64,000 nt of DNA from Lytechinus pictus (GCF_037042905.1 NC_087252.1:14317201-14381200); one strand, 5' to 3'. Shown: positions 11,232 through 24,430, numbered from the stretch's first letter. Notes: generated by a model not told the origin, from the sequence alone. Made by a program: numbers and translations.

Positions 11232-14200
11232 ATGGAGGAGGCTAACTTTAGGTGTGTTGGAGCTGGAAGGGAGAGAGCAAAGGGAAACTGGCAGACAGCT
11301 GAAAGAAACCTCCTCCTCCAACTAATCACAGAGCGAAGGGAAGTTCTTCTATGTAGGAAGACTGATTATAATAGTAATTTGAAAAAAACAGCAGCATGGG
11401 ATGATTTGGCCAATAAATTCCACTCCAAATATGGAAATAAATGGAGCACAAATCAAATTAAGGACCAGTGGAAAAGAATGAGGCTCAATGCCAAGAAAGA
11501 ACATTCCAATTTCAGTAAGGAATCAAGAAAGACTGGCGGAGGTCCACCTCCACCTGAGCCCAGTCACTTCAGCATGATTGTGAAGGAGCTATGCCCAATG
11601 GATTTTCAGCAATTCAGAAATCCATTTGACGATGACAACGAAATCGCAGCCGAATACTTGGCATTTGGATCGCTCAGTTCCATGGCAACAGGTCGTGCCA
11701 CTGAGTAAGTCCATTTTATGGTTAAAATCAACATTTTCTAGGAATACATGTATAATCAGCTCAAACAAAATGAATATTTTATAAATATGAAATGCTATTT
11801 GTAATTTTCAAACGACAAGATTGGGTAAAATTAAACTTCAAACTTTGGGCAAATCACGATCGTCTGCTCATCCTCACTCGTCCGAGTTCAGTCCCATCCA
11901 TTGCAATCCATGTTATGAATTTTAACACCAACGCTAGCGAACGAGCTGGCCGCCCGGAACTTGGGGATGCCACCGACTCAGCTTGTCGAACGTAGACGAT
12001 CACCGCCAAATGAGGGTTTTTAGTCCCGGGTTCGGTAATCTAATCAATTGGCAAATTTCCTTACAATATCATAGAATTTCATTTTAGTTGCTAGTATGAA
12101 GAATATTCTCAATTAACTACTTACATTGGCAGTGTAGAATGTCGCTCTTGTAAAATATGAAGCCTACATTATTTAAAGTAAATTAGCAGCCAGTCGGCCA
12201 AAGCCAAGGCAAAGTTTTAAATCCAAGTTCAACAATTAATTTGCATACATATCCATTGCGCAGAATCCAAACGTTGTGTTCGGATCAGAGCGTCATGTTT
12301 GTTATAAACTTGAAGTAAAATGAGAAAATCAAAAGTAGATATGAACTTATCACGAAAGCCTATTATAATGTCCATCAAAATTAAGAGAGAGAACGAGAGA
12401 GAGAGTAAAAATAACCAAAAAGGAAAAAACACTACCTAAGTCTTAATGAAAGTTATTAACGTCAATTCAACTCCATGGCATTACTGAAAATAAATCAGGA
12501 GGAACGTCTGAACATTACCCATTGTTGAGAGGCTGAAGTGATGAAAGGTAATATGAATCATCAATAATTTCCTGGGGGGGGGGGGGGGATCAACGTTGGT
12601 AAACGGTGACCGAGTAAAAGTGATTTCATATCCTTAGCTGATTATGATTCAAGTGTGTACTTTTAAAACGAATTTATTATAAGTGTTTAAATGCTCACTC
12701 TTTTTAATTCCCCCTAAAACAGCTTCATGAATTTTATTCCATGGAAGGAAAAAAAGAGATCAATTATTTGAATTTATTCCCAGTAGCTTATGTAGACTTT
12801 TGGGGGGGGGGGGATTTTGAAATGTTTAATTTTCAAAGGAAAATAGGGTACATCCTGTGGGTGAAATTGAACCCCTGAAATGGAAGGACCCCAAAAAATA
12901 TTTGAAAGGATTTTTTTCCCAGCTCGAACATAAAAAAAATTGGCGAGGGGGGTGGACTTTGAAATATTTAGTTTTCAAAGGAAATGGGGTACGTCCTGTG
13001 AGGAAATTGAACCCCCTGAATTTTGCGGAAGGACCCAACAAAATATTACAAAGAAGGATGATTTTTTCCCAGCTCGAGTATAAAAAAAAATTGCGAGGGG
13101 GGGTGGTCTTTGGGGGATTTTGAAATGTTTAATTTTCAAAGGAAAATGGGGTATGTCCTGTGGGTGAAATTGAACCCCCTGAAATTTTGCGGAAGGACCC
13201 CAAAAATATTACAAAGAAGGATTTTGTCCCAGCTCGAAAATAAAAAAAAAATTGCATAGGGCTACAGGCCTGGATGTATTTAATTAATATTTTAGATATA
13301 TATAAATATTGATACAATTTTGAAATGTGTAGGTGTTCCATTGGTTAATTGCATTCAATGCGATCACAAATATACGCAGAAATTAATCCCGGTGACAAGA
13401 CACTGTTACATACAATTTTTCGTAAAAAACTACTTGTATGCAAGGGAGCGTATCGAGCAAGCTTTTGCATTTTCGAAAGCAAGGATTTTGTGCAAATTTT
13501 TATTGAATTTTGTCAAAATTCTTAGTAAAACTTTACCCCGTTTTCAAAAGGGAGGGGGTGACTGTCCCCGCTGCATATGGCCATGATTGCGATTTAAGTG
13601 GATTTTTTTGCAAGAGATAGTCATTTAAATTCTCATATTCACGCATAAAAAAACGTTAGATACCAATTATCAGTGGTCCAATATTTGATTTTGGAGATTA
13701 TCTACTAATATTTTTATGCTTTGACAATCCTAAAAAAATTAAAAGGCCACCCCCCATCTCAAATGAAAAAAGTATATTAATAAAGGTTATTAAAAGCATG
13801 AATGAAATGAAATAAATATTTTTAAATGTACAAGTTTTTATCAAGGGCAGCATCAATTTATTTTTATACATTTTAAATTAAAGCGGATCGGCCCTGTGGC
13901 AATGTAGCTACATGTATATGACTTTTGATGGGAAATATCATAAAAAAATAATAATGCAATGGATACTAACGTATATCTTTCTTTTTCCCCCATAAATAGT
14001 ATCGAGGATCAATTCCAAAGACCTCAGTTGGATTCTGACACTGTGGAGCACACCAGGTAATTTTATCTTTATATTTTTCTTTAAAATCTTTGAAGGGCAC
14101 ATGAAAAAAAGGGAACTCACCAAGAAGAGGTGTATTTGTCAATACCAGTACTATTTTTGTACACCACTCCTAAAAAGAATTGAAAAATTATTGAAATAAA

Positions 14201-16543
14201 TATAACACATACACACTCTCACACAACACTGTACACACTTGCAAATGAAAGAATAATATAATTCATATATACATAAACATAAAATAATAAGTACTAATAA
14301 CAAGTGAACCCAATTTCTTGTTGTATCATTTTTTAGAATCTCTAAATTTATCACTTTTCCAAATGCATTTCATTTATATTGAACGATTAATAGGGAAGGT
14401 GGGAACTGGGAAATCAAAGAAAATGAAATATTTATTCTTACCAAAGTCAGTTTCATGTCAGGTATAAGGTCAAACTTCAAAGTACAATTATAAATATTGT
14501 GAAGAAAATTTGGCAATCTACAATTTTCATTCAGAATTTTTCTCTCAGCTGATGTTTAGAATTTTTTCTCTTTATACTCGGCACAACATCAACACCATCT
14601 AACAAAACATCTTCAACAAGAATATTCCTTGAACAAAGGTATTGAAGCATTCATTTCATGTTTATTCAATGGGAAACTGAAATACATGTGCACATTGATA
14701 ACATTATATTAATATGAATTCTTTTATTTTCTAATTGCAACAGATTGTTGGCAATCCTTGCAAGTAAATTCAATTTCTGAGATGAATTATTCCTTTAATT
14801 TGAAATAAATACATTCATGCATAAATAAATTTTCATGTGACTATTAAAGAAAACATTACATTTCATTGACATTTTCTTTCTCCTAAAATAGAGCAATTTC
14901 ACCATCAGAAGCAGAATCTCATGATTCAACCCTAGACCCAAGTGTTTCTACAATCATCAATATCCCAATTTCAAGGTACGCCTATTTATGAATTCTCAAT
15001 ATTTATCTTTATGTATGAAGATTTAAAAGTAAAAAAAACATGCAAACTTCTCCAACTGAATAGTTGGATCATCAATTTCAATAATTTTGATGCACATACA
15101 TATTTTTTTTAAATCAGGAAATATTTGCATAAATAAATGATACCTACATTATTATTTTGATAGAATGGTGTGCGACAGCTTTTATTTTTAGAGTAAAATT
15201 ACTCTATAATGAAATCTTTTCATTTAAAAAAATTGAAATTAATAGGACACCTTCATCAGGCTCAACTTCTCAAGGAAGTCAGATCGGAAATGGTGTGACG
15301 CAACTCACGCAAGGCCCTCTTTCAAGGTATTTTAAATCACTAACACTGAGATTTCTCAAACTGTTGCTCTGATAAAGAAATGAACAAACATATTACTTTC
15401 ATAGAATTATTTTTTTTCAGCAGGGTCATCACTTTCAATGACCAATTTCATGTACATGTTGCATATAAATTAGTATGTAGAATATAGTAGATTTTAACAA
15501 TATTCAGTGATTCTGATATATGAATTAGGAACACTGACTGTATCTACAGTCATCAATTTACCCATTTCAAGGTATTCATGAATTCTCAATATTTATCTTT
15601 ATGTATGAAAATTTAGAAGTGAAAAAAAACACATGTTAACTGCTCCAACTGAATAGTTGGATCATCATTTTCAATAATATTTATGCAGGTGCACATACAT
15701 ACTTTCTCATGAAATATTTGAATAAATAGCAGATACTTAAATACAATTTTGATAAAACGATGTGCAAGAGCTTTTATTTGCAGAGTCAAATTATTCTATA
15801 ATGAAATATATTTCATTCCAAAACTTAAAATTAATAGGACTTCTTCATCATGCTCAACTTCACAAGGAAGTCAGATCAGATCTGGTGTGACGCAAATCAC
15901 GCAAGGCCCCCTTTCAAGGTATTTTAAATCACTAACACTAAGATTTCTCAAACTGTTGCTCTGATAAAGAAATGAACAAACATATTACTGTCATAGAATT
16001 AACTTTTTTCAGCAGGGTCATCATTTTCAATACACCAATTTCATGTACATATTGCATATAAATTAGTATGTATAATACAGTAGACTTTAACAATATTCTT
16101 CCAGTTCAACATATGATTCTGAAATATTAAGTCAAATAAAATTCATTCAAGTTCATATATACATTTCATGTATATACATGTACACATATATACATACATT
16201 TCATTCCTTTTACAGCCAAAGATGATGTTTTTCTTTTAGTAAACAAGAGGTACATTTCTTAATATGCATTTTGATGTTCTCTCCTAGTCATGAAGAAAGA
16301 ACTCCAAAGCCGCAGTCTCGCGGATTAAAGAGGGGATGTACAAGTAATTCCCACCACAACACCGGGCCCAAAACGTCAACCCGCTCAAGTGAAGAAAGAC
16401 TTGTTGAATTGGCGGAAGAAGAACACCAAATACGCCTTGAATACATGAGAATCGAGCATGAATTTAACATGGAAATCCTCAAAGTCAAGAAGAAAACAGA
16501 AGAAGCTAAGCTCAAGGCAGCTCTTTCTTCCTGTGAGGATTAA
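11232..16543 (+). CDS. Harbinger MYB/SANT-like DNA-binding accessory protein (six exons)
   Basis: In PIF/Harbinger elements this protein binds element ends and helps bring transposase into the nucleus. Exons by splice sites: 11232-11704 (donor GTAAGT), 14000-14056, 14892-14975, 15246-15326, 15838-15918, 16288-16543. Phases agree and the joined frame is open for 343 residues. The ATG at 11232 has an A at -3 and G at +4; an in-frame ATG 21 nt upstream has weaker context. Residues ~18-90 form a MYB/SANT-like trihelix domain with spaced W residues (GNW, AAWDDLA, NKWS, DQWKRM), followed by a Gly/Pro-rich linker. The last exon has a basic patch and a charged, coiled-coil-like tail (LAEEEHQIRLEY). 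Exons 4 and 5 are near duplicates. AATAAA signals occur at 16991 and 17033. Confidence 0.85.
12812..13253. repeat. Three tandem ~150 bp copies inside MYB intron 1
   Basis: Three consecutive units (about 12812-12957, 12958-13117, 13118-13253) share TTTTCAAAGGAAAAT, GTCCTGTG, AAATTGAACCCC, GGAAGGACCC and CCCAGCTCGA. Copies differ by small indels and substitutions. Apparent frames across them are by-products of the repeat. Confidence 0.8.
14960..16110 (+). repeat. ~590 bp tandem duplication carrying a MYB-gene exon
   Basis: The block around 14960-15530 is repeated at about 15545-16110, including intron text (CAACTGAATAGTTGGATCATC), the 81 nt exon (15246-15326 and 15838-15918) and following intron sequence. 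A shortened copy of the preceding exon's end (15552-15573) also exists but would break frame, so it is probably skipped. Confidence 0.85.
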
Positions 16544-18640
16544 ATCCTCCTTACTGCCTTATTTCATCTCTGATTTTGATGAACTTTGAAGTGTTTTCAT
16601 TCGTTTATGTTTCTTCATATTTCTTCAGAACATTTAGTTTACTAGGTGGACTTGTCCCTTACATTGGCATTAATTACAAATTCCATATATCCTTCTTATT
16701 TCACTTTGATGTTGGTACATTTAATTACTTCAGATCTCAACCTGTAAGAGGTAGTTCTGCCCTTTGACACGAATGGCAGTAACTGTAACAGTATCTTTTA
16801 ATGCTCCTTATCTTGTCTTTTAGAAAGTTCAAGTATTTTAGATACAAGTTCTTTCATCATAATTTTCATTAACAAAAATTCTTTATCAGAGAGCATGTTC
16901 CAATCACCCATGCCATCTCTTGTAAAAAGACATATATTTTTATGAGTACATATATATATATATAAATATATTTATTAGACCACCAATGTCAATAAAGTTG
17001 AAGAAATATCTATTATGCAGAAGATAAACGTCAATAAAGTGGAATTCAGACACTGTTAATGATCTTGTTGCTCTCAATTTATTTCTTTGCCATTGTGTCT
17101 ATGTACCTTCTGCACATGAACGTTCAATAATTTTATATTTCCTAACTCCTAAGACTAGACTAAAAGTTCCATATCACAGGAGAAAAATGCAAGAACTGAT
17201 GGCTTCCACAATTATTATTACTTTGAATTGTACGATGAAGAAGTGACAGTAAATTACATCATCAACATGCTTGAAGATATTTTTGAGAGGAACACACAAA
17301 AAATATACTACAGGTAATGACAGCTCTACGATTGACACTATGATGAGGCATCAATATCACAGCTATAAGAGTAATCAAAAACGGTAGAAAACTAATGCAA
17401 GGAGGATGAAACAATCCTGACGTTTCAAACATTGAAAGAAGAAATTAATACAGGTCAACAGACAATTTTACAAGTACTGCAGCTAACCAGGCATACAAGG
17501 TGCATTGATGAGGTATGTGTACATACAGAATCATGGTAGGAATAGCCAAATAACTTCTTGACAAGAACAACAGGATACCGCTCTTTGTGTAGGATGTTTG
17601 TTTCCCAGTGTAGCATACAACTGTATTTGCATTCTGAATTACATTCCAAATAGGAAAATGTCAAAACTAGAATGCCCTCCATATTAATCAAAATATATTC
17701 ATTATTCTGATTATGTATTATATATTCTTTTCCAGCTTTCACTTTTTTTATTCCTTGTCTTGTGAACTAGCCATTATATAATAAATATACAAATTACCCA
17801 TCATGCAGAGGGGGAAAAAATCAATATTTTTGCAGGGCTACTTTGGGGACAAGCCAGAATGTTAACTTTTGTATTACATGTACAGTTAACAATGGACCCT
17901 ATGATATTTTTCGGGGGCTTTTCTTGTTTAGTTTAACAGTGCTTTTTTTGCAGTTAATTAAGGGGCATATTCATCCGTAGCCCTTGTGTATTCTTTTCCC
18001 TGCTTGCATCCTGATATTCTGTAATCCAAGCAGTTAAATTTCTCACCCATAAACATAGATTATTAGTTATCAAGGAAAAGGGGATGGGCATATAACCTTT
18101 TAAATATATTAATGCTTCTGGTAATAACTTTTCATGATGGAGGCACCCTCCCCCCTCAAACAAAGGCCCAAACTTTCGGAATGTAATTCAGATGTAAATG
18201 TAGCTGCATGAAAACCTTGCTTGCTGGAAAAATAACAAGTACCTTGGCAGCTTCATGATTTCCAAATATCCTCTGCAGCTACTGAATGAACGGTTGGAGG
18301 CAGAGCAGATAGTCCCGAGTGGCTACTTTACTTTAATGTAAGGCATGTCTGTGATATTTTCTTTGTGTTAATTCTGATGACAAAAAAAAAAAAAAGAATT
18401 TGCACAAATGTGGGAGTGTTTTAATGTACCAAATTAAGCAATATTTAATAAGGAAAAAGCCTGAAATTTGCACTATAGAATTCAGGATAGTTAAGTTTCA
18501 GATTTCAAACATTTTCGTTCGGATCAAATTCACTGCCCTTCCCATGATAAGTCGAACGCCTCTGGCAGTCTCGCCTGCATTACGCGAATCAATATAGCAG
18601 CAGTGATGACTTAGAAAACTATTAAATATACTCACAAAAG
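16544..18640. other. Intergenic spacer between converging Harbinger genes
   Basis: This holds the MYB 3' flank (AATAAA at 16991-16996 and 17033-17038, an ATATAT run near 16945) and otherwise AT-rich non-coding sequence. Frames here are short and without family character. Confidence 0.5.
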
Positions 18641-18649
18641 AAAACATGA

Positions 18650-18885
18650 TCATTGACCCAAAATGACCTTTTTTTTACCTTGATCATATGACCTAAGACT
18701 TGTGCATAACAATAAGTGATCTTTGATTCCTCTCATGTCTGTTTCATGAACTACATCCAAAAACTTTCATAGTTATGACATTACCAAAAATTAACCTCGG
18801 TTAAGATTTCATTGTTGACGCCGCCGTTGTCAGAAAAGCAGCGCTTTTAGTCCCGCTGTGCTACGCAGGTGAGACAAAAATTACC
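18650..18885 (-). repeat. Dispersed repeat of the TTTTGTCT..CCTGC type
   Basis: Read on the minus strand this begins TTTTGTCTCACCTGCGTAGC, continues through a GGCGGCG-rich block to AAATCTTAACC, and ends in AAGGTCATTT-like text. It is a diverged match to 55175-55450 on the plus strand. It is a familiar kind of multi-copy invertebrate repeat; the class is not assigned. Confidence 0.65.
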
Positions 18886-18916
18886 TTCTATATGTATATA
18901 CATACACAGACATGCC

Positions 18917-21900
18917 TTAACGATTAAAGTGATCCTCAATTATCTGCTCTCTCCTGAGCCTTCCTACGACAGCGTCGTGGAGGCCAGGAGGAAGGTGGAC
19001 AAGTGGAGGCATTTCCTCAGGCTCAGGTCCTGGAATATCTGGCTCGCGCCGGTCAAGAGAGATATTCCACAGGACCGAGCAAGACACTATGATTGCAAAT
19101 GTAGTGTCCACCTTCACGCGGAGATAATTGAGGCAAGGGAACCTCCTCTTCAAACGACCAAAGGTCCGCTCAATAATACAACGCCCTCTTTTGTGGGCAG
19201 CATTATAGCGTACCTGTGGCCGTCCCTGAGGATTCAGGAGAGGGGTCATGAGATAGGGAAGACATGGGTACCTGAAATGGAAATGGAAAAAAATACATGT
19301 AAGTCTCTTACTATTAAATTTATGTAGGGAATTGGACGCACTAATTAATAATTTCCTAAGCGATTTATTTCAAAGCAATACAGTAGAAATTTGAAAAATT
19401 ATGATCCATTTCTTATTCTTGCCACAGCCGTTTGCACAAATACAAAGTAATAAGAGAACCAAATCTGAAGTTGAAACTTTATAAATTCAATCCAAAATGG
19501 ACAAATTAATTCTACTTTATACTAATGAATTAATGATAAAATTATTGTACTTTCTAAGTAAACCATATTAATATCTCACCCCCCTCCCCTTCCATCAAAG
19601 AAATCTATGCTGATGAAGTGGGTTCTTTTATTTTGTGAAATAATGGATCCCTCTTTTGTTTTCATTAAGAAAAAATAAAATGTAATTATTGAATTTGAAT
19701 TACAAGAATAATAAATTGGGGGTGCCACATTTTGGGTGCATGTGACATCTCAATAATAAAGTTTAATTAATTCAGATTATCCTTCAATAGTCATAACAAT
19801 TTAACTAGATATTTTGGTGTAGGTTCCTTTAAGAAAGGGATACACTTAATGACCAATGTACATACCCACTATCTCCAAGAAGCCACTCAGCACCATCTGC
19901 CCTTGCCTCCAGCTGTTCCTTCAGTGAGCTCTCATTGAAAATCCGGGAATCATGGGTGCTGCCAGGCCACCTTGCCACAATACTTGTTATTTTCCCAGCA
20001 AGATCACAAACTACCTATTAAATTTGAAAAAGTAGACATACATGAATCACACATTTACATGTACATTGCATTTCAAGCTTGGCAGGTAATTTAACTGCAC
20101 TTACTTTCCTGATTATTGCAACATTCTTCCAAATGTGTTATTTGACTCAACTGCCTGCAGTTAGTGCAGCAATCTCCCAACATATGAATTTGAATGACCC
20201 TTGGCAAATTATATTCAGTCTCCTTGCACTTATATTCATTAATTGATATGTAAAATCTTAACATAGAACAAACATTTAAATTACCCTTTCATAATAATTG
20301 ATAATGCAAGAAGTTAATAGTTTAATAAATTCCATTTTTGTATATCCTAGTTGCAATATGCAAATGAAGGGTATGGATAGATGACATTTATAATTATCTA
20401 TATAAGAATTGCAGTCTTGTGTTGATGCATGTATATGGCCTAAATCAGGGATTCTCAAATGGTGGCACGCACGCCACTTGTGGCGCCCAGAGCCTTGCGG
20501 AGTGGCGCGTGGGAGCCAGTACAAAAAAAAAGAAAATAAAAGTTCGATCTACTATTAACCTGGAATTGAGGTTTAATAATTTCATAACAAAGGGAATACA
20601 AAAACTTGACTGTATTTGAAATTTAAATGCGTATTAATTTCCTTGGATTTTGTGTAATCTAGCATTCGATATCCCTATTATGGAAGATCAATCGGATGGT
20701 GTTCTTTTTTTATATTCATTTTATTTTTGATGTATTCACTTAAATTTTGTAGTATGTTGGCATTTTTATATCTTCTGTTAATTTAGAACCCTTCTTAGCC
20801 ATTATTGAAGTCTTCATATTTTAAGCACTTCAGGTAGCTCTGCATCCTCGTCCCCCTCCCACCACCACAATATTTAGCTCATTCACGTGTTGGACAGTGG
20901 AGCAGTCCAGATTTTCGGAGCTTCAAAAAAAGTAATCGTGCACAGCTGGCCAAAATAATATCACATTATTCATATTCACATAATTCCATAACTATTTGGT
21001 TGAAAATTAATTTGATTTTCCCAATTTCGGATGGGAATTAAAAATTACAAATTTACTTACCTGAACATTGACCGAATATCTGTTCTTCCTGTTCAAGAAG
21101 TACATGGCTTGTTCGCCACCAGGACTCTGGATGTAGACATGAGTCCCATCAATTGCACCAATGACCCCTGGAAATCTGCAGTAGTCGTAAAATTGCTGCT
21201 GGGTCGTTTCAACTTCTTCTCTCGTTGCAGGAAAGGTCATGAATTGCCTCTTCCTCCTTGCAATAGCTTCAGACACATCTTTGATCACTCTACTGACAGA
21301 TGACTGTGATACTGTTGCCTCATCACCATGCATCCTCTGGAAAGATCCTATGTTAGAAAGAAAAATGAGATCAAATCGACATTCATAAAACAAACTAAAT
21401 GAAACTACTCTAGAAATAGTTAATGTCAACAGCAATAATAATAATACTAATCCTTATATTGACTTTAAGCTTAATCACAGTTTGAGCAATTGAATAGCCC
21501 TATTTAAAAGTTATTTAAAATCTGAGAACTAAATAGCACAAAAGAATAGATTGAGGGATCGAAATTCAATTAAGGACATTCATCACTTAAAGTGAAGCCC
21601 ATGTCATTACGACCAAACTTCACATATTTACCTTAATTAAATATAATTACAAGATAAGTGTAAGCCTCTGTAAAGCCTCATGATTTCACATCTGGTCAGA
21701 ATGCACTTTCTGTCAATTTCAAATCAATGGAAGATTTATTAGCATTTAAAATATACATAGCAAAGCAATCTTTATTTGCTCAGAAAAGATACATTTTTTG
21801 GTGCTATTAATATTAAGGGTACATCAATTACTCACCAACGGCATAAAATCGTAGAACTGTCAAAACCTGTAGACTGACTGGTAGAGGATTGTTCCTCTCC

Positions 21901-22079
21901 GTGTTCCTCGTCAAGTCTGCTTCAAGCATGTCGATGATGTAGATGACGCTCTCCTTGGAAAAACGATATCGTATCCGGAATGCTTCTTCATCGTACAATT
22001 CAAAAGGGTCCTTCAGGTCCCGGGGACCTCTTTGTGGCCTCCCTTCTGGATTCTGTGTACATATAGGGGACAGTTGCAT
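18917..22079 (-). CDS. HARBI1-like PIF/Harbinger DDE transposase (four exons)
   Basis: This enzyme cuts and joins the element ends through an RNase H-fold DDE site, together with the MYB partner. Exons on the minus strand: 22079-21836, 21347-21061, 20014-19866, 19271-18917. Every junction has GT/AG (donors GTGAGT, GTAAGT, GTATGT), phases agree, and the joined frame is 344 residues, close to the usual ~350 for HARBI1 proteins. Family landmarks in order: RFSKESVIYIIDML (helical N-terminal region), LRFYAVG|SFQ across junction 1, VSQSSVSRV, GAIDGTHV (first catalytic Asp ~148), WPGSTHDSRIF (second Asp ~199), GDSGYPCLPYLMTPL across junction 3, and IIERTFGRLKRRFPCL (catalytic Glu ~261). No stop or frameshift is seen. 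The start in exon 1 is the first in-frame ATG; an upstream non-coding exon is possible. Confidence 0.92.
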
Positions 22080-22947
22080 GTTTTAGCAATATCTTTAAAT
22101 TTGTTCAAATAATGTAAATATATGAGTTCATAGATCTAGTTTGCCAATGAATTCCAAACTTGGACCAGAATAGATCACTCAGGGTATCGGGAGTCTTAAA
22201 GAAAATTACTTGCAGGTGAGACAAAAACAAAATAGTGAGTGAGGGACATCTCGACTGTCTCATGTCACTGAGTTGTGCATATCACTATTTGTGAAAAACA
22301 AGCGAAACTTTAAAAGGACATACTGTAGCTTACTTAATCTTATTTTACATCCAATTTTGATGAATTTTAAGCATTATGCTAATTTGATTTTTCTCCATTT
22401 ATTCAAATCAACATTTTTCTGGGGTGGACTTGACCTTTATTTAATGTTCATTTATAAAAAAATAATAATTGTCTCCACATCTTTTCATTGCAACCAAGGG
22501 ATGCAATGGTTTGATAGGATCAGGATTGTTAACACTAACTGCCCTTCACATGGTTAAAAAATCGTAATTTGAATTATTCCAGTGAAAAACAAGGCTAATG
22601 ACGAATATTTAGCACGTGTGAAACCAAACTAGAACATGATTAGAATCATGAACGCTAATAACAATTACAATAGCAATCATTACAATGAATCAAGATTCAC
22701 ATGTGAAAAGGCCCTTGGTAGTACAGAACACAAATCTAATTTGACCAATGAAATAAAACCTCTTTTGACTTGTATATTCATACCTCTCTCAATCTTCGGA
22801 TACGACGAACGTGATGAAGATAGGCCATATTTACGATGTTTGCAACTCTGTGACACAATAGAAAATTGATACTGTATTAATTCATGCAAGACGATAGGCA
22901 TAAATAAAAACAATTTATATAAAGCATCTCATCATTCATGCAAAAAA
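22080..22947. other. Upstream flank of the transposase gene, no separate gene seen
   Basis: AT-rich sequence upstream of transposase exon 1. A promoter or 5' UTR exon may lie here or further toward 25640, but no TATA box or splice pattern is convincing. Confidence 0.4.
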
Positions 22948-23500
22948 CCCGGGGGGGCCAGTTCCATTCACGAGTGGATACCATGCGCGACCATGGGGTC
23001 TCGAAAAGCACCCTAAACACGTAATTTCCATATTCTGAAAATGCACCCCTTAACAAGTATTGGCGTGTGAAACCCTACCCTTAACAAGTATTGGAAACAA
23101 AATGATACTCTTGGCAAATATTCCCTGAAATGAACCCCTAAACAAGTACAGGAATGTTTTATTGTTACGGGTCTTTCGGTCGTCGGCTTTACCTATTTTG
23201 GTTTAGTACGACCCCATCTTCTACATCTCGCGAAAATTGGACTCTAAACACGAAGTGTTGGGGCAAAAAGGACATCCTTTATAAAACATTTTAATTTTGT
23301 TTTATCATCCCCGCAAATTCGACCCTAAACACGTAATTGTCCTATAGCGAAATAGATACCCTTTTTTCATTATTTTTGTGTTTTTGACACCCTTATCACG
23401 TTACGTACGTAACGTGCCCTATCGTGAAAAGGACATCCTTTTTACGTGTTTTTTTGGTCGCGCATGGTATCCTTTCGTCAATGTAAGTGGCCCCCCCGGG
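22948..23500. mobile_element. MITE with CCCGGGGGGGCC termini
   Basis: The left end (CCCGGGGGGGCCAGTTCCAT) and right end (complement reading CCCGGGGGGGCCACTTACAT) form an imperfect ~45 bp TIR that continues to GGATACCATGCGCGACC. CAAAAAA occurs on both sides (22941-22947, 23501-23507) as a likely 7 bp target duplication, though the A-rich context makes its length uncertain. Inside are internal repeats of CCTAAACACGTAAT and CCTTAACAAGTATTGG. No protein is encoded. Confidence 0.75.
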
Positions 23501-23939
23501 CAAAAAAAATAAAAAAAACAAGACAGCTAACATTAATCATTGTCAAGGAAAAATGTAAAATGTATTAAGATCCCAATCCCCATAATAATAGGTTATGATC
23601 ACAGTGACATAACCCCCCCCCCCCCCGGGTGACCAGACGTCCCGTCCCGACATACCCTTCCCGGGACGCCTATTTGTCCCGTATTTCAGAATATTGAAAA
23701 AAGTATAATTAATACATAGAAATGTGAAGAATATTCATCAAATAACCAACAGATGACAAAGCAGACGTAACATTAAAATTGATAACTGTTAACTTGCAAG
23801 TTCTACGGTGATTTTCTTGCTACCCAATACATTGATAACGAACTGGCCTCCTGCCTGTGTGTGGCAGGCTATTAATATAGCTAGGCATGTTGGATCGGAG
23901 AAGATTTTTCGTTAAAATGATTGGATTTTTTGTTTGCTT

Positions 23940-24430
23940 TAAGTTTGAACTTTTTCCTCTTTTTTTTCATTTTTCTTTCTTTTCTATCCTTCCTGCTTGC
24001 CTTTTTTCTCAATCTAACTTCATTTCCAATCTTTCCTATTTATGTTCATTTGTCTTTCCTTCTTTCTCTTACTTTCCTTCTTTTTTAAAGTTCCTTGTTT
24101 TTATTTCCTTCCTTCTTTCTTTCCTCAAACTTTTCTTTGCTTTCTTCTCCACCTTTCTCCCCTTTTTCTTTTTGTTCTTTCTCTCCTTCCATTATTGTTT
24201 TTCTTTCATTTTCTTATCTCTTCATTCTTTCCTCCCTCGCTTTAATTCATCCATCCTTTTTCATTCTTTATTTTATTTTACCCTTCCAATTCTTTTCCCT
24301 TTAATTTCTTTCCTCCCCTCCTGATTTTTTCTTTCTTTCAGTTTCTTTCAAAGAATGAAAGAAACATTTTTCTTTCCTTCATTGTTTAATTCGTTCTTCC
24401 TCCTTTTTTCCCATACTTTCATTTTGCAAA
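23940..24430 (+). repeat. Polypyrimidine (TTTC/TTCC) tract
   Basis: About 490 bases of almost pure C/T on the plus strand, with degenerate TTTC, TTCC and CTTT units. The 145-codon F/S/L-rich frame across it is a composition artefact. On the minus strand it is polypurine and lies upstream of the Harbinger transposase. Confidence 0.85.

Noticed and set aside
10975-11245. Frames with repeated FKPWFKP / LNHGLNL motifs
   Set aside because: They translate the GTTTAAAC/CCATGG palindromes of the Harbinger terminus.
15552-15573. An additional MYB exon between the duplicated exons
   Set aside because: Including this 22 nt copy would shift the frame; skipping it keeps all later exons in phase.
18869-19327. 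152-codon plus-strand frame
   Set aside because: It is antisense to transposase exon 4, which has the conserved protein motifs.
20446-20520. CAGGGATTCTCAAATGGTGGCAC resembling a hAT (Charlie-like) terminus
   Set aside because: Only one end is visible; no inverted partner or 8 bp duplication was found nearby.
23887-24324. 145-codon F/L/S-rich frame resembling a membrane protein
   Set aside because: It lies in a C/T-only tract; hydrophobicity is a composition effect. The same holds for 28568-28954 and its minus-strand K/E-rich counterpart.
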